A stretch of 64,000 nt of DNA, from the NCBI RefSeq assembly GCF_001636425.1, contig NZ_KV440953.1, positions 694,847 to 758,846 on the forward strand. Direction: 5' to 3'. Every line of letters begins with the position of its first letter. Within the stretch, counting starts at the first letter, position 1. The notes under the pieces are model-generated. The model was not told where the DNA came from. It was given only the letters and a program-made list of their open reading frames with translations, and did no database searches. This document shows positions 35,427-44,196 of the stretch, piece after piece. The position numbers were made by a program, and so were the translations under genes. The stretch comes from Heyndrickxia acidicola (lineage in GTDB: Bacteria > Bacillota > Bacilli > Bacillales > Bacillaceae_C).

Positions 35427-36824
35427 TTGACAAATACAACAGGAGAAATGTTTACCGCTGAGATAGATTTTCTTGATGAAAAAGGATCAGGTCAGGCTGC
35501 AGTTTGGAGAGATAATGAACTGGGTAACCCCAAAAAATTAAAACTTACCATTCCACAGACATTAAAAGGAGAAAAGGTAAGAGTAATAGTTGACCGGCCA
35601 GAACGTAAAAGAAGAAAAGCAATGCCAGAAGAAATAGTGGAAGCTCATCCTGAGAGAGTGGAGGCTCTATGTCCACATTTTGACCGGTGTGGAGGATGTG
35701 TATGGCAGCATTGGCAATACGAAGGCCAATTAAGTGAAAAGACGGACCACGTGAAAAAAGCTATAAAAGAACAAGGATTTAGCCCAGATCTGGTTCAGGA
35801 TACAATCGGAATGGAAAATCCCTGGCATTACAGAAATAAAATGGAGTTTACTTTTTCACCTGATGGCTCCCTTGGTCTGCATGAACAAGGGAATTTCCGT
35901 AAAATCATTTCATTGGAAACCTGCCTTATTGCAGGAAAAGAAATGGTTGAAGCTGCCATGGAAGTAGCACGCTGGGTGAGTGATTATCAGTTACGCGGTT
36001 ATGACAAGGATACTCATGAAGGATTACTAAGACATTTAATGGTAAGGCAGTCATTTGCTACCGGTGAAATGATGCTGGGGATTTTTGCTACTGAAGCACC
36101 TGTTGGTGAGCTTGAAAAAGCAGTGCAGGATTTAATAAAGAGGATTGAACAGAATTTTGTCAATGTTAAAAGCTTGCTGTGGCTTGAAAATACAGATTGG
36201 GCAGATCGGGCTCAATCAGAAAAAAAACATGTTCTTTCAGGCCGTGATTATATCTATGATGAAATGTCCGGTTATCGTTTCCGCCTATGGTTTGATACCT
36301 TTTTCCAGACAAATCCGATACAGGCACAAAAGCTTGTTGATATTGCTATAGAAATGGCCAAGCCTAAGGAAACAGAAAGTATGATTGATCTATTTTGCGG
36401 TGTAGGAACGTTTTCGCTTCCATTTGCAAATAAAGTAGGAAGGCTTGCGGGTATTGAAATAGTTGAAACCTCGATAGAATCGGCAAAACGAAATGCGAAA
36501 GATAACGGAATTACCAACACTTATTTCCTGGCGAAAGATGCCAGGAAAGGGATTGATGAGGTTTTGGAAAGCTTCGGAAAGCCAGAGTTGCTTTTGCTTG
36601 ATCCGCCTCGATCAGGAGCTGGAGGGAAAGTGATGAGAAGAATCGGGCGTTCAAAGCCTGAACGTATCATCTACGTTTCCTGTAATCCAGATACATTTGC
36701 GACGGATGTAAAAGAGCTTGAAGCATTTGGCTATTCCTTGAATGTTGTACAGCCAGTAGACTTATTCCCTCACACGGTTCATGTGGAGTGTGTAGCCCAG
36801 CTAACGTTAAAAGAAAATAATTAA
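35427..36824 (+). CDS. 23S rRNA (uracil-5-)-methyltransferase, RlmCD/RumA type
   Basis: A 465-aa SAM-dependent m5U methyltransferase. It has a TRAM RNA-binding domain (about 5-65), Fe-S cysteines in CPHFDRCGGCVWQHW plus a distal Cys in LETCLIAG, the SAM motif MIDLFCGVGTFSLPFA, LLLDPPRSGAGGK, and the nucleophilic Cys in YVSCNPDTFATD. B. subtilis has one such enzyme methylating U747 and U1939 of 23S rRNA and a paralogue; which this is cannot be told. TTG 35427 is preferred, nine bases after AGGAGG; an upstream TTG at 35385 is weaker. Confidence 0.92.
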   Translation: MTNTTGEMFTAEIDFLDEKGSGQAAVWRDNELGNPKKLKLTIPQTLKGEKVRVIVDRPERKRRKAMPEEIVEAHPERVEALCPHFDRCGGCVWQHWQYEGQLSEKTDHVKKAIKEQGFSPDLVQDTIGMENPWHYRNKMEFTFSPDGSLGLHEQGNFRKIISLETCLIAGKEMVEAAMEVARWVSDYQLRGYDKDTHEGLLRHLMVRQSFATGEMMLGIFATEAPVGELEKAVQDLIKRIEQNFVNVKSLLWLENTDWADRAQSEKKHVLSGRDYIYDEMSGYRFRLWFDTFFQTNPIQAQKLVDIAIEMAKPKETESMIDLFCGVGTFSLPFANKVGRLAGIEIVETSIESAKRNAKDNGITNTYFLAKDARKGIDEVLESFGKPELLLLDPPRSGAGGKVMRRIGRSKPERIIYVSCNPDTFATDVKELEAFGYSLNVVQPVDLFPHTVHVECVAQLTLKENN

Positions 36825-36872
36825 AAGCTTACGCTATTGTGTAAAAGTATGAAGTTATAGGCAATTAAAGAA

Positions 36873-36911
36873 AGCCTGAGTCCAATAAAGAGGGACTCAG
36901 GTTATTTATTA
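36873..36911 (+). terminator. Intrinsic terminator of the rRNA methyltransferase gene
   Basis: CCTGAGTCC pairs with GGACTCAGG across nine bases, followed by TTATTTATT, a weak T-tract. Confidence 0.75.
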
Positions 36912-37118
36912 TGCGGAAATTCTTATTTAAAAAAAGATTTACGTACTACAACGTTATAAATAAAATGATAATAAGAGGCTCCTAGTCAAAGTAATAATGT
37001 AAATTTAAAAACCAGCGAGCAGCTTATTTTATTTTAATCTAATGGAAGATGAAACATTGGCGATTTACTAAAATGATTGGTAACAGAAGTGGTTTGAAAA
37101 AGAGGGAGGCAAGGGTGG

Positions 37119-37574
37119 TTGGAAATAAAAATTGATGATTTAACAAGCTCTGAAGTGGCAGAGTTAGTAAAAGAGCATCTTCATGGCATGGCAGTTCATT
37201 CACCGCCGGAAAGTATTCATGCATTAAACACTAAAGAACTGCAAAATCCTGACATCACTTTCTGGAGTGCATGGGAGGGAAAGGAATTAGTTGGGTGCGG
37301 AGCACTTAAAGAGCTTGATTGCCAGCACGGAGAAGTTAAATCCATGCGTACATCAAAGAAGCACCTAAGAAAAGGTGTAGCAGGCAGGATCCTTCGTCAT
37401 ATTTTGAATGAAGCTAAGCAAAGGGGATATAAAAGCCTGAGTTTGGAAACGGGCTCGATGAAGGCTTTTGAGCCTGCCAGAAGGCTGTATGAAAGCTTTG
37501 GTTTTCAATATTGCGGGCCTTTTTCAGATTACAAACTAGATCCAAATAGTGTCTTTATGAAAAAAGATTTGTAA
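37119..37574 (+). CDS. GNAT N-acetyltransferase
   Basis: A 151-aa acetyl-CoA transferase. The core is ELVGCGALKELDCQHGEVKSMRTSKKHLRKGVAGRIL, where RKGVAGRIL is the CoA loop, then LETGSMKAFEPARRLYESFGF (motif B) and YKLDPNSVFMKKDL at the end. The pattern is that of the YitI/PhnO-like small-molecule acetyltransferases; the substrate is unknown. TTG 37119 has GGGAGG nine bases upstream. The terminator downstream serves this gene and the opposing Spo0E-like gene. Confidence 0.88.
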   Translation: MEIKIDDLTSSEVAELVKEHLHGMAVHSPPESIHALNTKELQNPDITFWSAWEGKELVGCGALKELDCQHGEVKSMRTSKKHLRKGVAGRILRHILNEAKQRGYKSLSLETGSMKAFEPARRLYESFGFQYCGPFSDYKLDPNSVFMKKDL

Positions 37575-37603
37575 AGGGGCGTTTGTATCGATAGCAACAT
37601 GGG

Positions 37604-37634
37604 AAAAGAAGCGATTAAAAATGGCGCTTCTTTT
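37604..37634. terminator. Bidirectional terminator between GNAT and Spo0E-like genes
   Basis: AAAAGAAGCG pairs with CGCTTCTTTT; T-runs occur on both strands and it sits between convergent genes. Confidence 0.8.
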
Positions 37635-37641
37635 CTCATGC

Positions 37642-37809
37642 TTACTGCAGAGTAATCGTTTGAAATTCAATAATTAGCTTGTCTAAATCCTGACTATACT
37701 TTATTGTTTCCGGGTGTGTGAATCCCTTCTTTTTACCAACCTTTATTAGCTTCTGCCTTAATTGGTTAATTTGACTGTTTAGTTTGATTGCTTCGAATAA
37801 AATAGCCAT
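37642..37809 (-). CDS. Spo0E-like aspartyl-phosphate phosphatase
   Basis: A 55-aa two-helix protein translated from ATG 37809 with AGGAGA eight bases upstream. It has the Spo0E signature SQDLDKLI (S-x-x-L-D-x-L-I) at residues 39-46, and an N-terminal helix with INQLRQKLIKVGKKKGF. Family members dephosphorylate Spo0A~P and so delay sporulation. Its small size matches Spo0E-like paralogues. It fits with the orphan sporulation-type kinase at 31133 as a second control point on the same phosphorelay. Confidence 0.88.
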   Translation of the reverse strand: MAILFEAIKLNSQINQLRQKLIKVGKKKGFTHPETIKYSQDLDKLIIEFQTITLQ

Positions 37810-38011
37810 GTAAAATTCTCCTAATTACAAAAAGTTATTAGATGTTCATTATTGCATGTCATACTTTAAGAAAAATAAAAAAGGATTAAAGTTCACAGTT
37901 TTGTCAATTTTCACTTGAAAAATTTTCGAATAAATCTTAGCAACCGACAAAAAACAAAAATGCTTTAATGCATTATACTTGATTTTGAACAACTCATTAA
38001 AAGGTTTTTTA

Positions 38012-38092
38012 AAGGACTGTATTGTTTTGCAGCTCATTATTTCAGTACAGCTGAAGTAATGAGCTGCAAAACGAGCAGTTAACAACACAGAA
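38012..38092. repeat. Palindromic intergenic repeat, 'AGCTCATT' family
   Basis: TATTGTTTTGCAGCTCATTA and TAATGAGCTGCAAAACGA are near-perfect opposite arms around TTCAGTACAGCTGAAG, itself a hairpin. The right end GCAGTTAACAACA is shared with the copy at 19284. Note T→G changes in one arm matched by A→C in the other (TTGCAGC/GCTGCAA versus TTTTAGC/GCTAAAA). Confidence 0.88.
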
Positions 38093-38246
38093 TGATTAAC
38101 AGAGTCTAAAAAAGATATTCATCTGCATATAGAATAGACAGATAAAAAAATATAGAATCTCGTTATCCTTAGATAGCAAATGAGGGGAAAATAGGGTATA
38201 GGTATCAAAAGCGCACACTAACTGTTTTCAGGGAGGAATAATTGTT

Positions 38247-38894
38247 TTGCGGAATGTTCACATAGGAGCAAAGAAAAAAATGCATGTTCCCAGGGGAGCA
38301 TCAATCCTTACTTTGATTATTATAGGAGTTTTACTGAGTATTTTATCGGACAAGTTAACAGTTGGACCAAGATGGACCATTCTTTTTGCCATTGCAATTT
38401 TGCTTGTGCCAATGGAGATAAGTGTGGTAAGGGGCAATCACGATAGGACTCGGATATTGTCTCTTAGCTTAGCAGGTGTGGTTACAGCAGGCCTTATCAC
38501 AAGTGTGGCATTTCTCATTCATGCATTATTCCATCATTCTGCGAGTGCTGCCAGCTTATTCCGTAGTGCCTGTTTGCTTTGGATTATCAATATAGGAGTA
38601 TTTGCTGTGTGGTACTGGGAAATGGATCGGGGAGGTCCATTAAAAAGGCATAGTGGAAAAGGTGAAGCACCTGATTTTTTATTTCCTCAAATGACGTTTG
38701 ACATAAAAGAGATTGAAGAATGGACCCCTGTTTTTCTGGATTATTTTTATTTGGCTTACAATACAAATACAGCCTTCAGCCCTACGGATACGCTGGTACT
38801 GTCCAAAAAGGCGAAAATTTTTATGATGGTACAGTCCTCTATCTCTCTTCTTATTGTAGCTGTGGTCGCTGCACGGGCGGTTAATATTGCTTAA
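38247..38894 (+). CDS. DUF1345-like membrane protein
   Basis: A 215-aa polytopic protein with about five membrane helices (about 19-38, 44-60, 70-95, 105-122, 190-213). The conserved stretch before the last helix, DYFYLAYNTNTAFSPTDTLVLS, matches the DUF1345 signature as I recall it. Function unknown. TTG 38247 with GGGAGGA nine bases upstream. The region before it is the palindromic repeat and AT-rich DNA with no other gene. Confidence 0.78.
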   Translation: MRNVHIGAKKKMHVPRGASILTLIIIGVLLSILSDKLTVGPRWTILFAIAILLVPMEISVVRGNHDRTRILSLSLAGVVTAGLITSVAFLIHALFHHSASAASLFRSACLLWIINIGVFAVWYWEMDRGGPLKRHSGKGEAPDFLFPQMTFDIKEIEEWTPVFLDYFYLAYNTNTAFSPTDTLVLSKKAKIFMMVQSSISLLIVAVVAARAVNIA

Positions 38895-38958
38895 TTAGGC
38901 ATTCCTTAATATATGGTTTCTTATTGGAATAAGCGAAAAAGAAGGCTTGAATGAAAAA

Positions 38959-38999
38959 CGAAAAGCATTCATGGATACAACCTGAATGCTTTTCGCTTT
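38959..38999. terminator. Bidirectional terminator between the DUF1345-like gene and ywbE
   Basis: GAAAAGCATTCA pairs with TGAATGCTTTTC, flanked by ACG/CGCTTTT so that T-tracts arise in both directions. Confidence 0.82.
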
Positions 39000-39007
39000 T
39001 CATTCTG

Positions 39008-39205
39008 CTATTTTGGATATATTTTCTGTACACGGCCGATTTGTCCGTCAGTTAATCTGACCTTGATTCCATGCGGATGTGTAGCTGAGTTGGTAAGGAT
39101 ATCTTTCACGATTCCCTTGGTCAGATTGCCCGTTTTTTGATCAGCTTTCAAAACAATTTCTACAGATATCCCGGGAGTTATGTCTTTCCGATTATTTCCG
39201 TTCAT
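39008..39205 (-). CDS. ywbE: YwbE family protein
   Basis: A 65-aa β-rich protein of the YwbE/DUF2196 family: DITPGISVEIVLKADQKTGNLTKGIVKDILTNSATHPHGIKVRLTDGQIGRVQKI covers its whole length and matches the conserved family core. Function unknown; the small barrel-like shape suggests nucleic acid or protein binding (inference). Its ATG overlaps the stop of the upstream gene as TAATG, so it is translationally coupled. Confidence 0.9.
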   Translation of the reverse strand: MNGNNRKDITPGISVEIVLKADQKTGNLTKGIVKDILTNSATHPHGIKVRLTDGQIGRVQKIYPK

Positions 39206-39399
39206 TAGACTCCCATTTTTCTTCGCGTATTACTTGCTTTTTTCGTTTGCTGACTTTTCATTTTCTTGGCGGAATGAGTAGGATCCGCTTTTCCTTTAGG
39301 AGAAGAAGCTTGTTTCTTTTTATTTTCGAGGTGCAGTTTCATTGCCTCTTGAAGGCTCATTTTCTTTTTTTGTGCTTCAGACTCATTATTTACAGTCAT
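39205..39399 (-). CDS. Small Lys-rich protein coupled to ywbE
   Basis: A 64-aa, strongly basic and probably disordered protein (KKKMSLQEAMKLHLENKKKQ, then a Ser/Lys/Thr tail SQQTKKASNTRRKMG). AAAGGAGCCC is placed before the ATG. Its stop overlaps the ywbE start. The basic tail suggests nucleic acid contact, possibly ribosome, but I know no function. Confidence 0.72.
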   Translation of the reverse strand: MTVNNESEAQKKKMSLQEAMKLHLENKKKQASSPKGKADPTHSAKKMKSQQTKKASNTRRKMGV

Positions 39400-39734
39400 T
39401 AATAGGGCTCCTTTATTATTTTAATCGTTAACTTAGTATAATCTATTTACGTGATTTATAAAAGAACTATATATGTTGAATTTAAGTTTTCACCTGATGA
39501 TTGGAGCGGAAAGAGAGTGCATGCAACGTAAATCAATAGCCATTTTTAAGAATTGTAATTTATATAATTGGAAATCAAAAGGGAATAATCCTGTTTTTTT
39601 CTCAATTCGAATAATGAATGGAGAAGCTGAACTTTTGTGAAAAGGAAGTAAGAAGGTAATCTAGATGAGTATATCGAAATGAATAAAAAAGCATTTTAGA
39701 CATGTTTATGAAAAAGGGGAGGAAGTTTTAAAAA
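39400..39734. other. Intergenic gap, nothing recognised
   Basis: AT-rich with scattered stops on both strands. No repeat copy, terminator or promoter I can support. Confidence 0.5.
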
Positions 39735-40273
39735 ATGAAAGTAGTTGTTGGAGCGGGGGAATACAATAATAATCCAGGCTGGATACACACACAGGAAGAG
39801 GATTTGAATCTATTGGATCTGAATACCTGGAAAACAAATTTGAGCCTAATTCTTTAACTGCTATTTTAGCAGAACACGTCTGGGAACACCTTACTTATCA
39901 AGAAGGATTAAAAGCTGCAAAGTTATGCTACAAGTATTTAAAACCAAATGGATACGTTCGCTGTGCTGTTCCTGATGGTTATTTTCCGGATTTAGACTAT
40001 CAAAACAATGTTAAAATAGGGGGGCCGGGCCCGAAAGACCATCCTGCTTCGGATCATAAAATCGTGTTTACCTATAAAATATTATCAGACATGTTCGAAG
40101 CTGCCGGATTTCAAATCCGATTAATCGAGTTTTGTGATGAAAAAGGGATTTTTCACTTTAATGACTGGGATATTGATGATGGAGTTATCTATCGTTCTAA
40201 AAAAATCGATCCAAGAAATCAAGGTGAGAAACCGTTATTCCCGTCATTAATGATCGATGCGATTAAAGGTTAG
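39735..40273 (+). pseudogene. Frameshifted SAM-dependent methyltransferase (COG4627-like)
   Basis: The 5' part from ATG 39735 reads MKVVVGAGEYNNNPGWIHT…LDLNTW and then hits a stop after a shift near the A-run at 39830-39836. The next frame continues without a break: NKFEPNSLTAILAEHVWEHL, YLKPNGYVRCAVPDGYFPD, GGPGPKDHPASDHKI, ending at 40273. Together they make one complete protein of about 180 aa, as in intact Bacillus homologues I recall. One base deletion in the A-run explains it; a sequencing error is possible. A second, much more decayed 5' copy lies at 45727. Confidence 0.85.
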
Positions 40274-40466
40274 AATTATATTTACATAGGGACAGCTGAA
40301 TTTTGGGAAAGAGAAGTTAAACAGATTTAGGTGGCGCTTACATAATATTTTTTTGATTAACTCATTTCCGGATGTAAAGGTATGGAAATATTTATCCTGC
40401 TTTTTTAAAAGCAGCAGCATCAAGGAAGCGAGATTATTATTAAACTTAGTATAAGGGAGTCGTTAT

Positions 40467-40994
40467 ATGCAATTTAATCTGAAGGAAGCTATAGAGATTC
40501 TTGAACGGACACCACAAACGTTGGATTATTTTTTATCTGGACTATCAGAAGATTGGCTTCTTTGCAATGAGGGGCAGGGCACCTGGAATGTGACAGAAGT
40601 TATTGGGCACCTGATAGACGCAGAAAAATACAACTGGATTCCAAGGCTGGAAATTATTCTTCAGAAAGGTGAAAATACACCATTTCCACCTTTTAACCGG
40701 TTTTCTCACTTAAATGATGATCTGAAAATGTCCATGCAGCAAAAATTATTTGTTTTTAAATCGGTTAGAAAACAAAACCTTATAAAGCTGAAGGAACTAA
40801 TTACAGATGAAGTGCAGCTTAAGTTAACAGGGCAGCATCCTGAATTTGGTTCTGTTAGTGCAAGGGAGCTCCTTTCAACTTGGGTAGTACATGATTTAAC
40901 CCACATGGCTCAAATTGTAAGGGTCATGGCTGAAAGATATCGGGAAGACGTTGGGGAATGGAGCAACTATTTGGGAATCTTGAAAAAAATTTGA
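40467..40994 (+). CDS. DinB/YfiT-fold putative metal-dependent protein
   Basis: A 175-aa four-helix-bundle protein of the DinB superfamily. The three metal-binding histidines are visible: VIGHLIDAEKYNW (about residue 48), and VVHDLTHMAQIVR (about 137 and 141). Relatives are bacillithiol or mycothiol transferases and damage-inducible proteins of unknown activity. AAGGGAG precedes the ATG. It follows the broken methyltransferase by 193 bp of plain sequence and ends at a terminator. Confidence 0.86.
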   Translation: MQFNLKEAIEILERTPQTLDYFLSGLSEDWLLCNEGQGTWNVTEVIGHLIDAEKYNWIPRLEIILQKGENTPFPPFNRFSHLNDDLKMSMQQKLFVFKSVRKQNLIKLKELITDEVQLKLTGQHPEFGSVSARELLSTWVVHDLTHMAQIVRVMAERYREDVGEWSNYLGILKKI

Positions 40995-41011
40995 AGGGAA
41001 CATTTCTTACA

Positions 41012-41041
41012 TCCACAGCTAAAACAGCTTTGGATTTTTTT
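41012..41041 (+). terminator. Intrinsic terminator of the DinB-fold gene
   Basis: TCCACAGCT pairs with AGCTTTGGA (one mismatch) around AAAAC, followed by T7. Confidence 0.78.
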
Positions 41042-41272
41042 GTAACTCTAAAATAAATAAAAATAACATGTTTCTGTTCCCTAATCATATAGAAAAGTGC
41101 AAGAAAGAGATGGCCAATCAAAATGGAAATGAGTTCATTTTTTGTGTTTGTGCCACATGAGATCGTAAGAAGAATGGATAACAAATGCAATTGGTATGGT
41201 ATAGTATAGTTAAATTCAACTATTAATTTATTTTGCCGTAAGGCTTTTATCTGCATATATGAGGAGTTTGTA

Positions 41273-42010
41273 ATGATGCTAGCGATTGTTTTTGATTTAG
41301 AAACCATTAGGACACATCAAAAGGGACAAGAAAGACATATTATTGAAATTGGCGCAGTAAAAGTAGACTTAAATGATGAAAAACCAAGTGTAATTGATAC
41401 TTTTCAACAATATATTATTCCTCCAACTAAATATATTCCTAAAAGCTCCCGAAAAATGATTGGGATGGAAAAGGAAGATATGTATAAATCTATCCCTTTA
41501 CAGCAAGCAATTAAAAAATTCATAAAATGGCTGGAGAATGATGACTACTATTTGTGTACATGGAGCAGGTCAGATTTAGATATCATTCAGCATAATTATG
41601 ATGTTAACAGATTTAACGTGAGCTGGATTAAGAATTATAATGATATTCAATTGCCTATTTCTAAAGCATTGACAGGAATGGATGGTGTCTTAGGGCTGAA
41701 AAAAGCAATAGAATTAGGGGGAATTCCAATAGAAGGGAAATGGCACAGCGGATTATCAGACGCAATTAATACGGCAAGACTGCTTATTAAATACAAAGAG
41801 AATGTTCTGCTGCAGCAGAAGTCTATTTTTGAGGTTTTTTCCATCTTCCATTGTCCGCTATTTAAAACCTGCAGAGTATGTGGAGAAACGAAATATCATA
41901 ATCAATTTAATAGTAAAATGAATATTTGCATTCCATGTGAAACGGAAAAGAAACTACATTCTGAAAGGAAGCAGCTTTTGCTAAGCAAGAAGTCTGAATC
42001 CAAGATTTGA
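41273..42010 (+). CDS. DEDDh 3'-5' exonuclease with C-terminal zinc ribbon
   Basis: A 245-aa RNase T/DnaQ-like protein. IVFDLETI gives the first Asp-Glu pair (residues 8 and 10), CTWSRSDLDIIQHN the middle Asp and HSGLSDAINTARLL the His-Asp end of the active site. It resembles KapD-like sporulation-related exonucleases. After the exonuclease fold (to about 190) comes CRVCGETKYHNQFNSKMNICIPC, a zinc-knuckle-like pair of CxxC motifs, then a Lys-rich tail. The finger is an addition to the basic fold and may direct nucleic-acid binding. GAGGAG lies upstream; ATG 41273 and 41276 are both possible. Confidence 0.88.
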   Translation: MMLAIVFDLETIRTHQKGQERHIIEIGAVKVDLNDEKPSVIDTFQQYIIPPTKYIPKSSRKMIGMEKEDMYKSIPLQQAIKKFIKWLENDDYYLCTWSRSDLDIIQHNYDVNRFNVSWIKNYNDIQLPISKALTGMDGVLGLKKAIELGGIPIEGKWHSGLSDAINTARLLIKYKENVLLQQKSIFEVFSIFHCPLFKTCRVCGETKYHNQFNSKMNICIPCETEKKLHSERKQLLLSKKSESKI

Positions 42011-42385
42011 AGTATTAAGCCTTTATCCTTCGATGGGTGTTGAACGGATTATACAACCATTACACCTTTTTATAACAATTCGAATGGCAGATAAAATCAC
42101 GTATAGGTAAATTATGGAAATTGCAAATGCAAAGCTCTGTTAATCTTGCTTGTTGATTTCCTATCCAGGCGCTCATTTTCCATGTCCGGTTAATGAGCTT
42201 TCCCTCGGCGCTTTGAGTCTGGTAGGTTTAAAGCACATTTTCCCCTCGGAGTCTCCTTTCTTCCACTCCAATCCTCATTTGTTCAATATCAACAATAAGG
42301 TTATCAAAGCAAATAAAAAAAGACACTCCTTGAAGGCAGTAGTCTGTATCCATTCAAAACTGGCAGCTTATTATTACATCGCAGT
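42011..42385. other. Intergenic gap with a faint GC-rich repeat trace
   Basis: Around 42166-42270 fragments such as GGCGCTCATTTTCCATGTCCGG and CGGAGTCTCC recall the GCGCTCGCTTTCCGCGGGC repeat, badly worn. A long frame 42150-42404 crosses it and is not taken as a gene. Confidence 0.35.
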
Positions 42386-42648
42386 TTATTTTGGTCCAAT
42401 ATGATTAAGTGCATGTATAACCCATGCGGTAAATCCTGCAAAACAGAGCAAACAAACAAATGATAGGGTCATTGTAAAAATACTTAGCTTTGCCCTTCGG
42501 CATAAGGAAGGTAATAATGGGGCTGCCAGGAATAAAATAATGTCTAGGAAGTATAGTGTAGGTCCAAGCCTATGCGTGCGCAAAAACATGTAACTGAAGT
42601 CAGCAAGCCCGGCAACAAGAAAAAAATGGTCATATCCTTTCTTATCAT
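42386..42648 (-). pseudogene. Small membrane protein with a homopolymer frameshift
   Basis: The start ATG 42648 has GGAGGT upstream and reads MIRKDMTIFF, then runs out of frame at seven Ts (42620-42626). The other frame continues LVAGLADFSYMFLRTHRLGP and a two-helix membrane protein to 42386. With eight Ts the two parts make a continuous protein of about 87 aa with three membrane segments. The family is unknown. Either a true frameshift, slippage at the run, or a sequence error. Confidence 0.65.
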
Positions 42649-42938
42649 CAAATTACCTCCATTTAATTAATCAATTGCTGATTTATCGAAAAATAAACAC
42701 AATAAGTATCATCTCTTATATTTCTATATAAGTGATATTATGAAGGATATCGTTTGCCGTTCAGTATGATTTTTATTAACATGGGGTAAATTTAGGGGCT
42801 TTGTTCACAATGATCTCATTATCATATAAATTCTTTCTCAAAGATAGGACCAGCATATAAAGCAAGAAAGCTTGATCAATCAAATTTTATCCTTTCGATT
42901 GAATGCACTGACTGAAGTGCTTTGATAATGTCATTTTG

Positions 42939-43541
42939 CTACAAGGAACCATTTGCTTGAAGCTGAAAATCCAGTTTATAGAACGAAACTTCATCGCTAG
43001 TTTTTAGTTTCACTTGATAGGTGATGACATTAAGTTGATGTATGGTTAATATGTCTATGATTTCTGAAATAATTTGATTTGAAGGAACATGAACGGATAA
43101 TTTATGATATTTGCTAAAGACCGGTTTAAATAATCGGCTTAGTGCTTCCAGACATAAAAGGACAAGGGCTGTGCCGCAAATGCTGATTATATACATACCT
43201 GTTCAAATTGCAAGCCCAATACAAGCAGTAGCCCAAAGGCCAGCAGCAGTCGTTAGTCCTCGCACAGACTGTCTTTGGACAAGGATTGTACCGGCTCCTA
43301 AAAAGCCAATTCCGCTTACAACACCTGCAGCAATTCGGCTGGGATCCAATTCAATCGTACGATTATTCACAACATCATCGAATGCATACTTAGATACGAC
43401 CATCGCAAGGGCACTGCCGACAGCAACTAAAAAATGTGTACGAAGGCCAGCTTCTTTAAAACGTTTTTCCCTCTCAAAACCGACTAATGCTCCTAGAATG
43501 CCAGCAATTAAAAATCTTGCAATAAGTTCCATTTCTATCAT
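42939..43541 (-). pseudogene. MgtC/SapB-family membrane protein interrupted by an in-frame stop
   Basis: Codons 1-112 encode the MgtC membrane core: ARFLIAGILGALVGFEREKR, AGLRTHFLVAVGSALAMVVS, ISGIGFLGAGTI-type GVVSGIGFLGAGTIL and LTTAAGLWATACIGLAI. Then TGA (43205-43203) stands where the family has Gly (GGA would be one change), and the same frame goes on TGMYIISICGTALVLL to a normal C-terminal ACT-like domain ending at 42939. So a single nonsense change cuts a gene of about 200 codons. MgtC proteins act in Mg2+ starvation. The N-terminal membrane part could still be made alone. Confidence 0.85.
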
Positions 43542-43599
43542 TTAGACACCCCCTTATTCTATATTTTCTTTACTAAAAGCTCAATTTTAATATTGATTG

Positions 43600-43800
43600 C
43601 TAAATGATTGAAGCGGAAAGCACGGGAACCCTGAGGGAAACCCAGCAGGAGCTCAAGGAAGAAGAGACTCTCAGGCACCGGGAGGAAATCAATCAGTAGG
43701 AAGGCCAGAATACGCGCCATGTCTCAGTTAATTCCATACATAGTTATTTGAAATGGGAGGCATGTGACTCCTTCATGGTAGGCACAAAAAGGGGAGACAC
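43600..43800. repeat. Worn GC-rich Bacillaceae-type intergenic repeat (left half)
   Basis: TTGAAGCGGAAAGCACGGGA…CCCTGAGGGAAA…GAGACTC matches the left half of the common element of the form GGAGCGGAAGGCACGAGACTCCTGCGGGAA, with mutations; AAATCAATCAGTAG closes one copy near 43690. The surrounding 43542-44196 gap has no gene. Confidence 0.5.
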
Positions 43801-44196
43801 CACACTTAAAGGGATCTGTTGAGAATCCTTAGTAAAACAGCTTTTAATAAATGGTCTTAATTTTTTTGCAGTAAAGCTTATTACATTAGTTTAAGTTTTC
43901 TATAGGCGTATAATTACAACAACATCAATATTTTCTCGAATTTCTCCTTTAATACCGAGAATTTTGAGCATTATTTACTATTTCCCTTTTTTCTTTTAAT
44001 TGAGCATCAGTTCCTATTACATAATGCAGATGCAGAAAAAAAGGAGGGAGAACCAATATCGTATTGGCAAATAAACTGAGAAGAAGTAAACCGTAAAGAC
44101 AATTAATCGAAGCGATAAATGAAAAATAATTAGCCATTATAACAAAGCACCCTAGGCCAATACGGACCAGGGTGCAACAAAATTCAATGTGTATTC

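Noticed and set aside
42150-42404. 84-codon frame
   Set aside because: It crosses a worn repeat, is rich in Phe, Pro and His, and has no binding site.
43111-43545. 144-codon plus-strand frame
   Set aside because: It is the antisense shadow of the MgtC-family gene.
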